64,000 nucleotides of DNA from Yaniella flava (GTDB taxonomy: Bacteria; Actinomycetota; Actinomycetes; Actinomycetales; Micrococcaceae), in NCBI RefSeq assembly GCF_039529295.1, contig NZ_BAAAMN010000041.1, positions 98,423 through 162,422 of the forward strand, given 5' to 3'. Position 1 is the first letter of the stretch. Each line of letters opens with the position of its first letter. Shown here in pieces: positions 18,884-27,001 of the stretch. Under the pieces are notes generated by a model. The model made no database searches and had not been told where the DNA came from. It worked only from the letters and a program-made list of their open reading frames with translations. A program made the translations under genes and the position numbers.

Positions 18884-20262
18884 ACAAAGAGCCCCAGAAC
18901 CCAGATGCAAATGATGGAGGTCACGCCCATGACACCCGTCGTCACTGTGTGGGTGCGATACCCCTCTTGTACGGTGAGGTTACCGAAGCGCGTCACCACC
19001 CAGAAATAGGAGTCGTTCGCGTGAGAAACCGTCATGGCACCAGCGGCGATCGCCATGACCGCCAGGGCTACTTCGATGTCGCTTTCCAATCCCAGCGTGC
19101 TCAGCAACGGTGCCACGATACCGGCCGTGGTTACCAGGGCGACGGTCGACGAACCCTGTGCGGTTTTGAGAATCGCCGAGACGATGAACGGGAAGAATAG
19201 ACCGATCGAGGCGAAACCAGGCGCAATCTCGGTGATGTAGTCAATGAGCGGAGTTGCAGCAATGACCGTGCCCAGGGCACTCCCCGCACCCGTGATGAAC
19301 AAGATCGGGCCGGTCACACGCAGCGTATCTTCTGTGACGTCGAGCAGTTCGGACATGCGACGCTGTAGACCCAATAAGATCAGTGCCATGAGCAGGCCCA
19401 GCGTCAACGCGATGACCGGGATGCCGAAGAATTCGAAGAGTTCAGCGCTAAAGCCCTGCCAGCCGGCCATCGTGACGACCGAGCCGATCGCCATTGCTAG
19501 AATCGGCACCAGGATCGGCAAAAACGACAACAACTTGCCCGGTAACCGACCGTAGGAGGCCCGTAAGGCTTCGTATTCGGCTTCCACATCGTCGGAGGTC
19601 ATCTCTTGGTCTTCCGGGGTGGTGACCCGTTTACCCAACCACGACGACATGAAATACGCGACGATCAGCGCCGGAATAGACACCAGCAGCCCCATCCCGA
19701 TGACCAAAATGAGGTTGTCTTCCAACCCCAATGTGGTGGCTGCTGCAATCGGTCCGGGGGTTGGTGGAACAAAGACGTGTGAAATGTACAGTCCCGACGC
19801 CAGCGCTACGGTCATCGATGCCGACGCCGTCGCCGTTCGGCGCACCAGTGCACGACGAATAGGGTTTAACACGACGAACCCTGAGTCACAGAACACCGCA
19901 ATCGAGACAACGAAACCCATCAGCTGGGTGGCCAGGACCGGGAAGCGTTTGCCAACGGTGTTGACCAACGCATCGGCCATTTGAAAGCCGCCACCGGTCT
20001 TTTCCAAAATGAGCCCGATGAGCGCGCCCAAGATGATGACGATACCGATGGACGTAAAGATGCCGGAAAAGCCGTCTCCGATGACGGTGGCGATGCCGGG
20101 TGTTTCCTCGCCCTGGTCGGTGAGCGGAATACCTCCGATAAGTCCCAGTGCCAACGCAATGGACAAAATTGCCAAGAACGGGTGGACCCGCCACTTTGAA
20201 ATCATCAAAATCATCACCACGATGGCGATGAAAAAGGTTATGAGTAATCCAAGACCGCCCAC
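18880..20262 (-). CDS. GntP family gluconate/glycerate permease
   Basis: 460 residues, about 12 membrane helices, GntP family (H+ symport of gluconate-type acids). Characteristic stretches are GGGFQMADALVNTVGKR, CDSGFVVLNPIRRAL, FVPPTPGPIAAATTL and HANDSYFWVVTRF near the end. GTG 20262 has GGAGG 6 bases upstream. Coupling with glycerate kinase by a 4-base overlap suggests glycerate as substrate; gluconate remains possible because no gluconokinase is nearby. Confidence 0.92.
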   Translation of the reverse strand: MGGLGLLITFFIAIVVMILMISKWRVHPFLAILSIALALGLIGGIPLTDQGEETPGIATVIGDGFSGIFTSIGIVIILGALIGLILEKTGGGFQMADALVNTVGKRFPVLATQLMGFVVSIAVFCDSGFVVLNPIRRALVRRTATASASMTVALASGLYISHVFVPPTPGPIAAATTLGLEDNLILVIGMGLLVSIPALIVAYFMSSWLGKRVTTPEDQEMTSDDVEAEYEALRASYGRLPGKLLSFLPILVPILAMAIGSVVTMAGWQGFSAELFEFFGIPVIALTLGLLMALILLGLQRRMSELLDVTEDTLRVTGPILFITGAGSALGTVIAATPLIDYITEIAPGFASIGLFFPFIVSAILKTAQGSSTVALVTTAGIVAPLLSTLGLESDIEVALAVMAIAAGAMTVSHANDSYFWVVTRFGNLTVQEGYRTHTVTTGVMGVTSIICIWVLGLFV

Positions 20263-20360
20263 GGCATGCCTCCGAATCGCTGAGAACGTATACGACGTCC
20301 ATCATAAGCACGATCGCCGCCAGTGAACAGTACGTCTGCAGCAGGGGCCTGTGTGTCTCG

Positions 20361-20897
20361 TTATCGGGGCAGGGCGAACCTCGGTTGATTCAGCGCGTAG
20401 CGCGGTTTTGACTGCTCGAGTGCGAACATGACGGCTTCTTCGACACGTCGGCGGTCGAATCGTTGACGGCGTCGCTGTTCGCGATGCAGCCCGTGCGCTT
20501 CGAAATCGTCAGACGGGTCGGATGCGCTGGGTCCGTGAATGTTTGTGGTGACGCCCGTGGATCCGGCAGTAAAGGTTCTCGAGAATGAGACGTGAGAGCG
20601 CATCACCGCAATCTGGTCGACGAGCTCACCCACCGTATCGCGGAGTTGGTCGACTTCGACTTCCAATTCCACGATACGACGGATGCCCTCGAGCGATACA
20701 CCGTCCCGCGACAATCCCTGAACCCGACGCAGTAGTCGAACGTCTTCGGCTGAATACCGGCGTTGGCCTCCGGCTTGCCGCGTCGGCACCACCAGCCCCA
20801 TGCGGTCATATTGCCGCAGGGTTTGGGGGTGCATATCGGCGAGCTGGGCCGCCACCGAAATGACGTAGATGGGATCGTGTTGGTGACGGTGGACCAT
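20361..20897 (-). CDS. hspR: Heat shock repressor HspR (MerR family)
   Basis: 178 residues. The MerR helix-turn-helix is at the start (YVISVAAQLADMHPQTLRQYDRMGL, shown here only in part as MHPQTLRQYDRMGL), with the wing AGGQRRYSAEDVRLL and a following coiled coil (ELEVEVDQLRDTVGELV). The C-terminal 60 residues are Arg-rich and variable. It is the last gene of the dnaK operon; ATG 20897 shares one base with the dnaJ stop (TAATG). It binds HAIR sites, of which three lie in this window, and DnaK normally acts as co-repressor. Confidence 0.95.
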   Translation of the reverse strand: MVHRHQHDPIYVISVAAQLADMHPQTLRQYDRMGLVVPTRQAGGQRRYSAEDVRLLRRVQGLSRDGVSLEGIRRIVELEVEVDQLRDTVGELVDQIAVMRSHVSFSRTFTAGSTGVTTNIHGPSASDPSDDFEAHGLHREQRRRQRFDRRRVEEAVMFALEQSKPRYALNQPRFALPR

Positions 20898-21844
20898 TAC
20901 AACCTAGCTTTCTGTGCCAGTTCGGCCCGTGGATCGAAGTCTTCGGTTGCCGCCTGATATGCCTCGACCGCAGCTTTCGCCTCATCGGTAAGCTCTTCGG
21001 GCACCTCAATGACAAGTTCCACGAGCAGGTCACCGGCACGCTTCGAAGCTTTCACACCTCGGCCGCGCAACCGTAAAACACGGCCTGACGATGACCCGGC
21101 GGGAACACCGATCTTCACGGAGCTCTCTAGTGTTGGTACTTCGATCGTAGTACCGAGTACCGCCTCGTCGAAAGATATTGGCACCGCAACGCGAATATTG
21201 TCACCGTCGCGTTCGAACAGCGGATGTTTGGTGACCGAGACTTTAACCATGAGGTCGCCTCGTCCACCGGTGCCCTGTTGGCCTTTGCCTTTCGCGCGCA
21301 CGGTTTGGCCGTCTTTCACACCTGCCGGGATACGCACCTCGTTGACCGCACCATAGCTTGTACTGACGTGCGTGGTCGTGCCACGAATCGAGTCAGCAAA
21401 ACTGATGGTGACGGCCCCCTTGATGTTCGCACCTTTGGTCGGCGGCTGTTGGAAACCACCACCGAAGCCTTGGCCCCCACCGAAGCCTCCGAACATATCG
21501 CCGAACCCGCCTTGTCGACCACCACCGGCCTGGCCGAAGAGACCCGAAAAGATATCTTCGAAACCGCCTTGCTGTCGACCCGGGCCGGCACCAGTGAATC
21601 GCGCCCCGGACCCCATGGCACGCAACTGATCGTATTCTTGTCGCTGCTCAGGGTCGGACAGGACAGTATTAGCTTCTGTAATCTCTTTGAAACGTTGTTC
21701 GGCAGCTTCGTCGTTCGGGTTTGCGTCGGGGTGATACGTACGAGCGAGTTTTCGGTATGCCTTTTTGATCTCTTCGGCACTGGCATCCTTGCTGACGCCT
21801 AACGTGGCGTAGAAATCTTTTTCTAGCCAATCTTGTGAGGCCAT
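20897..21844 (-). CDS. dnaJ: DnaJ/CbpA-type Hsp40 co-chaperone
   Basis: 315 residues. J domain at residues 10-75 with the HPD triad in YHPDANP, a Gly/Phe-rich stretch (about 85-135), then two beta-sandwich substrate-binding domains. The four CxxCxGxG zinc repeats of classical DnaJ are absent, so it is the CbpA-like class often found in actinobacterial dnaK operons. It stimulates DnaK ATPase. It lies 15 bases after grpE and shares a base with the hspR start. Confidence 0.94.
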   Translation of the reverse strand: MASQDWLEKDFYATLGVSKDASAEEIKKAYRKLARTYHPDANPNDEAAEQRFKEITEANTVLSDPEQRQEYDQLRAMGSGARFTGAGPGRQQGGFEDIFSGLFGQAGGGRQGGFGDMFGGFGGGQGFGGGFQQPPTKGANIKGAVTISFADSIRGTTTHVSTSYGAVNEVRIPAGVKDGQTVRAKGKGQQGTGGRGDLMVKVSVTKHPLFERDGDNIRVAVPISFDEAVLGTTIEVPTLESSVKIGVPAGSSSGRVLRLRGRGVKASKRAGDLLVELVIEVPEELTDEAKAAVEAYQAATEDFDPRAELAQKARL

Positions 21845-21859
21845 GGAACCTCCTCTCTC

Positions 21860-22528
21860 TTACTCGTCACCGGCAGAAACCATCACCTGTGCAGCGCGCA
21901 AGACCCGGTCGTTGTACAGGTAGCCATTACGGAACACTTGCACAATGTGCTCTTCGGCAATCTCGGTCGATGGCTGACGCAGCATAGCTTCGTGGTGGGT
22001 CGGATCAAATGGTTCGCCAACCAGGGCGGCACCATCATGCTTGACGAGCCCAATGCCCTCGAGCGTTTCGATGAGCTTCCGTGCGATGGCAGCGAACGGA
22101 CCATCGAGATCGCCTGCTTTATCGGCGGCATCGATGTCGTCAAGCACCGGGAGCATCGAATCGAGCATCGAAAAGTTCGCGTTATCTTTGGCCACGTGAC
22201 GGTCGCGTTCAACACGACGACGATAGTTCACGAACTCGGCCTGCAGGCGTTGCAGATCTTCGCGCAGCGCCGCGGCTTCATCACCGGCTGATGCGGCTTC
22301 GGTCTCGGGCTCTTCGTCGGCGTCTGTGGGTGCAGAATTGAGAATGTCTTCAACCTGGGACAGTGGGTCTGCGTGGTCCGAGGCGTCCGCAGCATCCTCA
22401 GGTGCCTCGGCTTCGTCGGCTACCTGCTGGTCCTGGTCGCGGAGTTCTCCGGTTTCTGGGTCTATGCGACGTTTATCGGTGAAACGGATCGGGTCTTCGT
22501 GTTCTTCATGATTCGGCTGATCGGTCAT
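21860..22528 (-). CDS. grpE: Nucleotide exchange factor GrpE
   Basis: 222 residues. An acidic disordered head (about 85 residues) leads to the long dimerising helix (LREDLQRLQAEFVNYRRR) and the C-terminal beta domain ending FRNGYLYNDRVLRAAQVMVS, which is typical. It releases ADP from DnaK. ATG 22528 is clear from the acidic head; the ribosome site falls in or near the run of N that begins 6 bases upstream, so it cannot be read. Confidence 0.95.
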   Translation of the reverse strand: MTDQPNHEEHEDPIRFTDKRRIDPETGELRDQDQQVADEAEAPEDAADASDHADPLSQVEDILNSAPTDADEEPETEAASAGDEAAALREDLQRLQAEFVNYRRRVERDRHVAKDNANFSMLDSMLPVLDDIDAADKAGDLDGPFAAIARKLIETLEGIGLVKHDGAALVGEPFDPTHHEAMLRQPSTEIAEEHIVQVFRNGYLYNDRVLRAAQVMVSAGDE

Positions 22529-22534
22529 TGTATA

Positions 22535-22569
22535 NNNNNNNNNNNNNNNNNNNNNNNNNNNNNNNNNNN
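22535..22569. other. Assembly gap (35 N) between dnaK and grpE
   Basis: 35 unknown bases in the grpE-dnaK spacer. It probably does not interrupt either gene: dnaK ends at 22608 and grpE starts at 22528. Its true length is unknown. Confidence 0.98.
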
Positions 22570-22607
22570 CCGGCCTCGGTAGTGAACTATTGAAGTGGAC
22601 GTGAAGG

Positions 22608-24461
22608 CTATTTCTTGGCGTCTTCTTCGTCTTCGTCAATGACTTCAGCATCAACGATGTCTTCGTCCTCTTGCGCGGCATCAGCTGCTGCGCCGTCCTG
22701 TTCGGACTGTGCGTAGAGGGCTTCACCGATCTTGGTTTGGGACTGCTGCAGTTTGTCGAATGCGGCCTGGACTTCCTCGTCGTTGTCCTGCTTCTCAAGG
22801 GCTTCCTTGAGTGCATCGACATCTGCCTGGACCTCAGTTTTGACGTCCCCTGGCAGTTTCTCGTCGTTCTCTTTGAGGAGTTTGTCTACCGAGAAGGCAG
22901 TAGTTTCAGCGGCGTTGCGGGCCTCTGCGGCTTCACGACGCTTCTTGTCTTCTTCAGCGTGCGCTTCGGCATCCTTGACCATGCGGTCGATGTCCTCATC
23001 TGATAGCGAGGTACCGCCGGTGATGGTCATTGACTGTTCAGTACCGGTCGAGCCGTCCTTTGCAGAAACGTGGACGATACCGTTGGCGTCAATGTCGAAG
23101 GTGACTTCAATCTGTGGCATACCGCGAGGCGCAGGCGCAATACCGGTCAACTGGAAGTTCCCCAGTGGCTTGTTATCCGCGGTGAATTCGCGCTCCCCTT
23201 GGAATACCTGGATATCCACGGATGGCTGGTTGTCATCGGCGGTGGTAAAGGTTTCGGAACGCTTGGTTGGGATAGCCGTGTTGCGCTCAATCAGCTTGGC
23301 CATGACACCGCCCTTGGTTTCGATACCCAAGGACAACGGGGTGACGTCAATCAGCAGCACGTCCTTGCGCTCACCGGCCAACACGCCGGCCTGAATGGCA
23401 GCGCCCACGGAGACAACCTCGTCCGGGTTGACACCCTTATTAGGCTCTTTACCGCCGGCCATTTTTTCGACCAGTTCGGACACGGCAGGCATACGAGTCG
23501 AACCGCCCACGAGCACAACGTGGTCAATGTCAGAAACCGAAACACCAGCTTCTTTAATGACGTCTTCGAATGGACGACGGGTGCGATCCAGCAGATCCGA
23601 GGTCATGTCCTCAAACTTGGCGCGCGACAGGTGCTCATCCAAGTGCACCGGACCATCTTCGGTGACGGACAGGTACTGCAGGGAAATATTGGTTGAGGTT
23701 GCCGAAGACAGTTCCTTCTTGGCCTGCTCAGCGGCTTCGTGCAGACGCTTCAGCGCAATTTTGTCCTTGGAAAGGTCGGCACCGGAAGCCTTGGCCTGTT
23801 CCAGCAGCCAATTGACGATAGCCTGATCCCAGTCGTCGCCACCCAGACGGTTGTCACCGGCCGTGGAGCGCACCTGAATGGTCGAGAAATCGTCGTCGTC
23901 CTTACCAACTTCCAGCAGCGAAACGTCGAAGGTACCGCCACCGAGGTCGAAGACGAGAATCGTTTCGTCTTCTTTACCGCGTTCCAGACCATAAGCCAGG
24001 GCGGCCGAGGTTGGTTCGTTGATAATGCGGGAAACATTCAGTCCCGCGATTTCGCCGGCCTCTTTGGTGGCCTGACGCTCAGCGTCATTGAAGTAAGCCG
24101 GTACCGTGATCACTGCATCGGTGACGTCTTCGCCGAGGTATTCTTCAGCATCGTGCTTGAGTTTCATCAAGATGCGAGCGGAAATTTCCTGGGCGGTGTA
24201 TGACTTCTCGTCAACTTCTATTTTCCAGTCGGTACCCATATGGCGCTTCACCGAGGAGATGGTGCGCTCTGGGTTATTGACGGCCTGACGCTTAGCAATA
24301 TCACCGGTCAGGACTTCGCCGTCCTCACCTTTGGCGAATGCAACGACCGATGGCGTGGTGCGTGCACCTTCGGCGTTGGCGATAACCGTTGGGTCGCCAC
24401 CTTCCAGAACGGCAACAACCGAGTTGGTGGTGCCCAAGTCAATACCTACAGCACGTGACAT
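22608..24461 (-). CDS. dnaK: Molecular chaperone DnaK (Hsp70)
   Basis: 617 residues. The nucleotide-binding domain begins AVGIDLGTTNSVV and has TVPAYFNDAERQATKEAGE, VFDLGGGTFDVSLLEV and VVLVGGSTRMPAV; the substrate domain includes IERNTAIPTKRSETFTTA. The lid ends in an acidic EDEEDAKK tail. First gene of dnaK-grpE-dnaJ-hspR; two HAIR-type sites lie 38-111 bases upstream. Confidence 0.98.
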   Translation of the reverse strand: MSRAVGIDLGTTNSVVAVLEGGDPTVIANAEGARTTPSVVAFAKGEDGEVLTGDIAKRQAVNNPERTISSVKRHMGTDWKIEVDEKSYTAQEISARILMKLKHDAEEYLGEDVTDAVITVPAYFNDAERQATKEAGEIAGLNVSRIINEPTSAALAYGLERGKEDETILVFDLGGGTFDVSLLEVGKDDDDFSTIQVRSTAGDNRLGGDDWDQAIVNWLLEQAKASGADLSKDKIALKRLHEAAEQAKKELSSATSTNISLQYLSVTEDGPVHLDEHLSRAKFEDMTSDLLDRTRRPFEDVIKEAGVSVSDIDHVVLVGGSTRMPAVSELVEKMAGGKEPNKGVNPDEVVSVGAAIQAGVLAGERKDVLLIDVTPLSLGIETKGGVMAKLIERNTAIPTKRSETFTTADDNQPSVDIQVFQGEREFTADNKPLGNFQLTGIAPAPRGMPQIEVTFDIDANGIVHVSAKDGSTGTEQSMTITGGTSLSDEDIDRMVKDAEAHAEEDKKRREAAEARNAAETTAFSVDKLLKENDEKLPGDVKTEVQADVDALKEALEKQDNDEEVQAAFDKLQQSQTKIGEALYAQSEQDGAAADAAQEDEDIVDAEVIDEDEEDAKK

Positions 24462-24498
24462 ACGTAAATCCTTTCGCTAAAACTTCTCTTGTTAGCTC

Positions 24499-24519
24499 CT
24501 TGAGCTATCTACACTCAAG
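24499..24519. promoter_or_regulatory. HAIR (HspR operator) upstream of dnaK, proximal site
   Basis: CTTGAGC, 7 bases, ACTCAAG: 13 of 14 positions of the HspR consensus, 38 bases before the dnaK start. The dnaK-strand TTGAGT half could also serve as a -35 element, giving repression by promoter occlusion. Confidence 0.92.
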
Positions 24520-24551
24520 GTGCCATATATGTTGAGCCGCTGTCAAATAAA

Positions 24552-24572
24552 CATGAGCGATGCTGACTCAAC
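24552..24572. promoter_or_regulatory. Second, degenerate HAIR-like site upstream of dnaK
   Basis: CATGAGC, 7 bases, ACTCAAC: 11 of 14 consensus positions with exact spacing, 32 bases beyond the proximal site (53 bases centre to centre, about five helical turns). Confidence 0.55.
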
Positions 24573-24689
24573 TTTTCTTCTGTCTAGTACAGCGCTGCGA
24601 CTCGGATATTTATTCCGACTTCGAGGCGACCAGATTGTGATGCTGACTACACAAAACACCATCTCGCCCCGCGTGGAAGCGTTTGTCGC

Positions 24690-24695
24690 TAGCAT
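24690..24695 (+). promoter_or_regulatory. TAGCAT -10-like box, 6 bases before kinase start
   Basis: TAGCAT, 6 bases, ATG 24702; no ribosome site between. Leaderless start proposed. Confidence 0.45.
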
Positions 24696-24701
24696 TGAGT
24701 C

Positions 24702-25337
24702 ATGTCACGTTACTCCTCCGCACACCCACTGATCATTGGCATCGACGGCCGGTCTGGCTCCGGCAAAACCGTCCTATCAACCGTGCTCGCCGAAAGCCTC
24801 TCCGAACACCATGACGTCACTGTCCTGCGACTCGAGGATCTCTACCGAGGCTGGAATGGTCTACAGGCAGGCATCGAACTCTTCAGTCACGAGGTGCTAC
24901 CAAAGTTAGCGGCAGGCGAAACGGCCACCTACCAAACGTGGGACTGGCATTCCACTCACGGCAACGACGGAGCACCGGGCGCAACCGTGTCCACCGAACC
25001 GACCGAGGTCATCCTCTGTGAAGGTGTCGGCGCGGGAGTCCGAGCAAATCGGAAGCTGTTGGACGTGCTGATCTGGCTGCGCGTCCCAGACGAGGTGCGT
25101 TATGACCGAGCCATGGGGCGCGACGGCGACGACTACATCGAGCAGTGGGACAATTGGGCAGCCCAAGAACGCCAAATGCTCGACACCGATCAAATTTACG
25201 ATGCGGCCGACCTCGTACTCGTCGCCAATGAACCAGACGAGCGCCACCATACGTCGGCTCTGGCGGTTGTGACAGCGATGCTGAACTCTGGCAAAACCCT
25301 TGATGACGGCCCACAACGCGGTCCATTGGAGCCGTAA
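24702..25337 (+). CDS. Uridine-kinase-like P-loop protein
   Basis: 211 residues. Walker A GIDGRSGSGKT near the N-terminus, then LEDLYRGWNGL and WDWHST, an arrangement like uridine/phosphoribulokinase and nucleoside kinases; VILCEGVGAG is a Walker-B-like strand (uridine kinases have EG here). Substrate not determinable; members are annotated as uridine kinase or just ATP-binding protein. ATG 24702 has no ribosome site but a TAGCAT box 6 bases upstream. It ends 22 bases before the convergent cardiolipin synthase. Confidence 0.75.
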   Translation: MSRYSSAHPLIIGIDGRSGSGKTVLSTVLAESLSEHHDVTVLRLEDLYRGWNGLQAGIELFSHEVLPKLAAGETATYQTWDWHSTHGNDGAPGATVSTEPTEVILCEGVGAGVRANRKLLDVLIWLRVPDEVRYDRAMGRDGDDYIEQWDNWAAQERQMLDTDQIYDAADLVLVANEPDERHHTSALAVVTAMLNSGKTLDDGPQRGPLEP

Positions 25338-25359
25338 CCCAGACCATGGCACGCGGGAG

Positions 25360-26859
25360 TTACTGCAACGCCGAGGTCAACCGGAAGACGTTATCCAACC
25401 ACCGCTTGTGCCGCGGCCTGGCCAACCAGTCTCTGAGCATCAGATGCTCGCATTGACTCTGGTACATATCGATGATGCCATCGAGTTTGGCGACTTCTTC
25501 GGAACCCACGACCATCACCGACACTTCCAAGTTGAGCGAAAACGACCGCATGTCCATATTCGATGAGCCGAACACACCAACATCGTCGTCGATAGTAAAC
25601 AACTTGGCGTGTAAAACATCTGGATCCGGGTACCGATAAATGTGTACCCCAGCACGCAAAAGGGCCTCATAATAAGACTGCTGGGCGTGCTGCACCGCGA
25701 CCTGATCGGCACGGCGCACCACCAAGACTTCGACGCGCACCCCGCGCTGAGCCGCACTCGTAAGCGCATAGAGCATTGTATCGTCGGGCACCAAATACGG
25801 CGTGACAACCCGAATCGTCTCCATTGCCGAATAAAACAGGTGGTTAAATGCGCGCAGGTTATTCTCCTGCGAAAAGCCCGGGCCCGACGGAATAATTTGC
25901 GCCGCGGGGCCCTCGTGGTTGTCAATTTCGGATTCCGTCACGCCGCGCAACTCTTGTTGCAACTGCCGCCCGGTTTCGGAAAACCAATCGGTTGCAAACA
26001 CCACGTCCAAGGAAGCCACCGACGGTCCCGCCATGCGCGCCATCATATCCTGCCAGTTGCGCGCCAAACGGTGCGCCGAGGAACGCTTATAGCCCGGCTC
26101 AATTAAATTAATCGAACCGCTGTAGCCCACCAGACCGTCAATAATCACCATTTTGCGGTGGTTGCGCAGATCTGGCCGCTGGTACTGACCGCGCCACGGA
26201 CGCACCGGCAGCGAACGGTAATACTCGATACCGTCTGCTTCCAAACGCCGCAGCAGCTCGCGATAGCCATTTACCCGAGCCGTGCCGATATGGTCAAAAA
26301 TCAGTCGGACGGTGACGCCACGCTTCACGGCCCGCGCCATCGCGTCCAAGACGAGATCGGCGTAGCCCTGCCGGCCCTTCGGATCGGTGCCGATGATGTA
26401 AAACATCACGTTGACGTAATGCTGTGCGCGGTCAATATCGTCTGCCATCTTGTGAAACGTCAGCCGATAATCCGTCAGATACTCGAATGTGTTGCCGTCC
26501 AGAATAGGAAAACCGGTCAGTCGACGGGTCAACCTGGTATTGGCACCGACGTAATCCGGTGCCGCACCAACCTGGTCGGGCAGATCCAAGTGCCCGGTGG
26601 CGCGTCGCAGCTCCGAATTCACCGCGACCTGGCGCGAACGCCGCTGCCCGCCCAACCGGAACGACCCGAGTAACAAGAAGAGCAACAGTCCGGGGATCGG
26701 CAGGAAGAAAATGATCAGCAGCCACGCCATCGCGACCGCCGGACGCCGGTTCCCAGGAACGATGCCCAACAGCGCAATCCGAATCGCCATATCAGCGGTA
26801 ATAAAGAGCACCCTCGCCCAAAACGGAAAATCCGCGAAATCAGCCACCGTCCAAACCAT
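25360..26859 (-). CDS. cls: Cardiolipin synthase (PLD family)
   Basis: 499 residues. Two N-terminal membrane helices (PLDc_N type, with AWLLIIFFLPIPG) precede two phospholipase D domains with the HKD motifs HRKMVIID (about residue 245) and HAKLFTID (about 430), plus GSINLIEPG and GSSNMDMRS. It condenses phosphatidylglycerol into cardiolipin. ATG 26859 is preferred: a TAGACT box sits 7 bases upstream. ATG 26901 and TTG 26913 would add residues without a ribosome site. Confidence 0.9.
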   Translation of the reverse strand: MVWTVADFADFPFWARVLFITADMAIRIALLGIVPGNRRPAVAMAWLLIIFFLPIPGLLLFLLLGSFRLGGQRRSRQVAVNSELRRATGHLDLPDQVGAAPDYVGANTRLTRRLTGFPILDGNTFEYLTDYRLTFHKMADDIDRAQHYVNVMFYIIGTDPKGRQGYADLVLDAMARAVKRGVTVRLIFDHIGTARVNGYRELLRRLEADGIEYYRSLPVRPWRGQYQRPDLRNHRKMVIIDGLVGYSGSINLIEPGYKRSSAHRLARNWQDMMARMAGPSVASLDVVFATDWFSETGRQLQQELRGVTESEIDNHEGPAAQIIPSGPGFSQENNLRAFNHLFYSAMETIRVVTPYLVPDDTMLYALTSAAQRGVRVEVLVVRRADQVAVQHAQQSYYEALLRAGVHIYRYPDPDVLHAKLFTIDDDVGVFGSSNMDMRSFSLNLEVSVMVVGSEEVAKLDGIIDMYQSQCEHLMLRDWLARPRHKRWLDNVFRLTSALQ

Positions 26860-26866
26860 GTTCCAC

Positions 26867-26872
26867 AGTCTA
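26867..26872 (-). promoter_or_regulatory. TAGACT -10-like box, 7 bases before cls start
   Basis: On the minus strand TAGACT, 7 bases, ATG 26859. Supports a leaderless message and the shorter start. Confidence 0.4.
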
Positions 26873-27001
26873 GAGCACCGCGACAGAGCCGCTGGCAGCA
26901 TCACAAACTTCAAACAAAAATTTACGGTCTGAGCCTCCGTGAACTACAGTTACATTGGGTCAGCGTTGGCCCGAGAGGACCGTTCATTTTCAAGGATGAT
27001 C

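Noticed and set aside
24520..24732. Plus-strand frame across the dnaK promoter region
   Set aside because: It covers the HAIR sites and overlaps the P-loop kinase start in another frame; no coding signal.
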